A DNA stretch of 15,342 nt from an uncultured Clostridia bacterium (lineage in GTDB: Bacteria; Bacillota; Clostridia; Oscillospirales; CAG-272). This document shows, one piece after another, positions 13,948-15,342 of this stretch. The position numbers and the translations under genes are program-made. Within the stretch, counting starts at the first letter, position 1; each line of letters starts with the position of its first letter. The stretch covers positions 1 through 15,342 of the forward strand of contig CAJGCM010000034.1 of NCBI GenBank assembly GCA_904501765.1, written 5' to 3'. Below the pieces are notes generated by a model that did no database searches, was not told where the DNA came from, and saw only the letters and a list, made by a program, of their open reading frames with translations.

Positions 13948-15102
13948 CTACTTAAGATACGCCACAGCAAGTGCCTGCTTTGCAGCCGATTCCTTGAGGG
14001 ACGAGAGATATGCGTATTCCTTTCTACTGTGTATATAACCGCCCTCCGGTCCTAGATTATCAATACACGGTATGCCACATTCGGTTATATATGCCGCATC
14101 CGAGCCGCCTGTTCTTGATGCAGGCTCAAGGGCTCCGATTCCGGCATTCTCATATATAGAGTTAAGCTCTTCAAGCAAGGCGAGATTTCTTTTCTTTCGC
14201 ACCATAGGAGGTCTTTTGCTTTTCACCTTAAAGGTTGCGGTAGTATTTCCTATGTAAGAGGTGCTGACGATTTGCGCAATTCTCTCCTGTGCAAAATTCA
14301 TCTGTTCGTAGTCCTTGAACCTTACGTCAATAGTAAAGTTACATTTTTCGGGAACGGTATTGTCCGCTGTACCGCCGCTTATCACCCCACAGCTGAAGGT
14401 AAGTCCTCTCTCTTCTTGTATCTTTTCAAGCTCTATGATTTTATGCGCCGCTTCACGGATAGCGCTTGAACCGTCATAGCACATAGAGGAATGAACCGCT
14501 ACGCCCTCAACCTCTACGTCGTATCTTATAATTCCCTTACGCTCGACGCACGCCTTCCCTGACGCAGAACCCTCGAGGTTAAGAAACGCTCGGGCGCCCT
14601 CGGATTTTTTACACATAAACGCAATCGTTCTCTTTTCGCTTGTACGGCTGGAATTCTCTTCGTCCGTCTGAAGGATAAGCTTAACCGGGCGGGAATTAAA
14701 TCCCAATGCGGCAAGAGCTTCCATTGCATAAAATGCCGCTGCAACGCCACCCTTACAGTCCATCACTCCGGGTCCGTAAATTTTGCCGTCCTCTATTTTG
14801 ACCGCCTCTTCACCGAAAAGCCCTATGGGATGAACGGTATCCATATGCCCGGAGAGAATTACAGGAGCGCCTCCCGCCTCACCGTTCATAGTTATACACA
14901 CGGGATTTCCTGACACGCCCTCGGGCATTACTTCTGTTTTCCAGCCCATATCGGCAGCTTTTCGTACTACGTACTCGCATGCCTTATCGACTGCGGCTTT
15001 ATTATTTGTCGGACTTTCTATTCTGCATATATCCGCCCAAAAATCAATATATTTTTCTTCAAGCTCGTCAAGCTTTGCAAATATTTGCTCCTTCTCAATC
15101 AT
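13948..15102 (-). CDS. M20-family metallopeptidase (glutamate carboxypeptidase/ArgE/DapE type)
   Basis: M20 enzymes are di-zinc hydrolases of amino acids, short peptides or acyl-amino acids. The 384-aa product has H-x-D in SGHMDTV (His86, Asp88), the bridging Asp115 in GVMDCKGG, catalytic and ligand Glu148-149 in TDEEN, Glu177 in LEGSA, and the last ligand His358 in GGYIHSRKEY. GGSDAAY (332-338) and the dimerisation domain (about 185-295) are present. The GPEGGYIH ending is closest to carboxypeptidase G2-like members, but the substrate is not known. There is no signal peptide, so it is cytoplasmic. ATG 15102 was chosen over the open frame to 15171 because GGAGGGG lies just upstream. Confidence 0.92.
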   Translation of the reverse strand: MIEKEQIFAKLDELEEKYIDFWADICRIESPTNNKAAVDKACEYVVRKAADMGWKTEVMPEGVSGNPVCITMNGEAGGAPVILSGHMDTVHPIGLFGEEAVKIEDGKIYGPGVMDCKGGVAAAFYAMEALAALGFNSRPVKLILQTDEENSSRTSEKRTIAFMCKKSEGARAFLNLEGSASGKACVERKGIIRYDVEVEGVAVHSSMCYDGSSAIREAAHKIIELEKIQEERGLTFSCGVISGGTADNTVPEKCNFTIDVRFKDYEQMNFAQERIAQIVSTSYIGNTTATFKVKSKRPPMVRKKRNLALLEELNSIYENAGIGALEPASRTGGSDAAYITECGIPCIDNLGPEGGYIHSRKEYAYLSSLKESAAKQALAVAYLK

Positions 15103-15333
15103 ACGTTCCCCTCCACGACGCACACCACGCCACTGACGTCGTTTTCCGTTTTTACCCTTTAATTTTAACACATTTGACTGCCAAAATCAAGAGTTATACG
15201 TATTTTGAAAAAATGAGAATTTCCCTTTCTCGAAACAAACGCATCTTCTCTTCAGGATGCATACAAAGCGAAAAAAGGAACAAACTTATATAAAGCATCA
15301 AAACTCACGTAATTTCAGGCTTGGAGGACGGTT
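15103..15333. other. divergent intergenic region between the M20 operon and the next gene
   Basis: The 231 bases hold the minus-strand M20 promoter, a stem-loop beside its ribosome binding site (ACGACG 15115-15120 with CGTCGT 15137-15142) and A/T-rich DNA. A GCATC/GATGC inverted repeat lies near 15241-15259. On the plus strand, TATATAA at about 15287-15293 could be a -10 box for the gene at 15334, but no convincing -35 precedes it. No small gene or RNA was recognised. Confidence 0.45.
15155..15190 (-). promoter_or_regulatory. sigma-A promoter of the M20-hlyIII-PAP2 operon
   Basis: On the minus strand TTGATT (15190-15185), a 17-nt spacer and TAAAAT (15167-15162) make a good sigma-A promoter with a start near 15155. 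The leader to the M20 ATG is about 52 bases and carries a 6-bp stem-loop ending just before the GGAGGGG site. Confidence 0.75.
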
Positions 15334-15342
15334 ATGGACAAA
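15334..15342 (+). CDS. start of a plus-strand gene cut by the window edge
   Basis: ATG GAC AAA at the end of the window follows GGAGG (15323-15327) at a six-base gap, the pattern used by the other genes here. Only Met-Asp-Lys is visible, so the product cannot be named. It would be divergent from the M20 operon. Confidence 0.5.

Noticed and set aside
15172..15333. A CIRCE-type heat-shock operator or riboswitch in the divergent spacer
   Set aside because: The short inverted repeats there do not match the CIRCE consensus, and no riboswitch core was recognised.
1..15342. CRISPR array, insertion sequence, toxin-antitoxin or defence genes
   Set aside because: No regularly spaced repeats, transposase motifs or known defence domains were seen on either strand.

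Overview
The window looks like a chromosomal fragment from a low-to-moderate G+C Bacillota, most likely class Clostridia. The evidence is RemA (DUF370), the gene order yicC-remA-rpoZ-priA-def-fmt-rsmB-rlmN-rsgA, a YugP-type metallopeptidase between fmt and rsmB, an L10-type ribosomal leader, strong GGAGG ribosome binding sites and consensus sigma-A promoters. The genus cannot be fixed from the sequence. Every complete gene is on the minus strand; only a gene start cut off by the right edge reads on the plus strand.

Layout from left to right. Positions 1-106 hold no convincing gene but carry two G+C-rich inverted repeats that resemble a dispersed intergenic element. Positions 107-600 hold ssrA (tmRNA, 148-515) with its own terminator and a near-perfect sigma-A promoter; its tag frame reads I-NDNNTVAMAA, with AUA where the resume codon is usually an alanine codon. 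Positions 674-1905 are the rplJ-rplL unit (L10 and L7/L12): A/T-rich upstream element, consensus promoter, an L10 leader with mutually exclusive antiterminator and terminator hairpins, both genes and a strong terminator. rpoB does not follow.

Positions 1953-11945 form one long minus-strand operon of eleven genes: nrdR, yicC, remA, rpoZ, priA, def, fmt, yugP-like, rsmB, rlmN, rsgA. Most neighbours overlap by 4-8 bases or are separated by short gaps. The genes cover ribonucleotide-reductase control, RNA decay, replication restart, start-Met formylation and deformylation, rRNA methylation and 30S maturation. gmk, coaBC and the prpC/prkC pair, which often sit in this cluster in related bacteria, are absent from it here.

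Positions 11973-15190 are a second minus-strand operon: an M20 metallopeptidase, a hemolysin III/PAQR membrane protein with an unusual coiled-coil N-terminus, and a PAP2-family membrane phosphatase. It has a recognisable promoter upstream and a long composite terminator downstream. At the right edge a divergent gene begins at 15334.

Most of the window is conserved housekeeping DNA. I found no clear new defence, mobile or CRISPR system. The items most worth a second look are the tmRNA tag, the left-edge palindromic element, the hemolysin III fusion-like extension, and the trimmed operon content.
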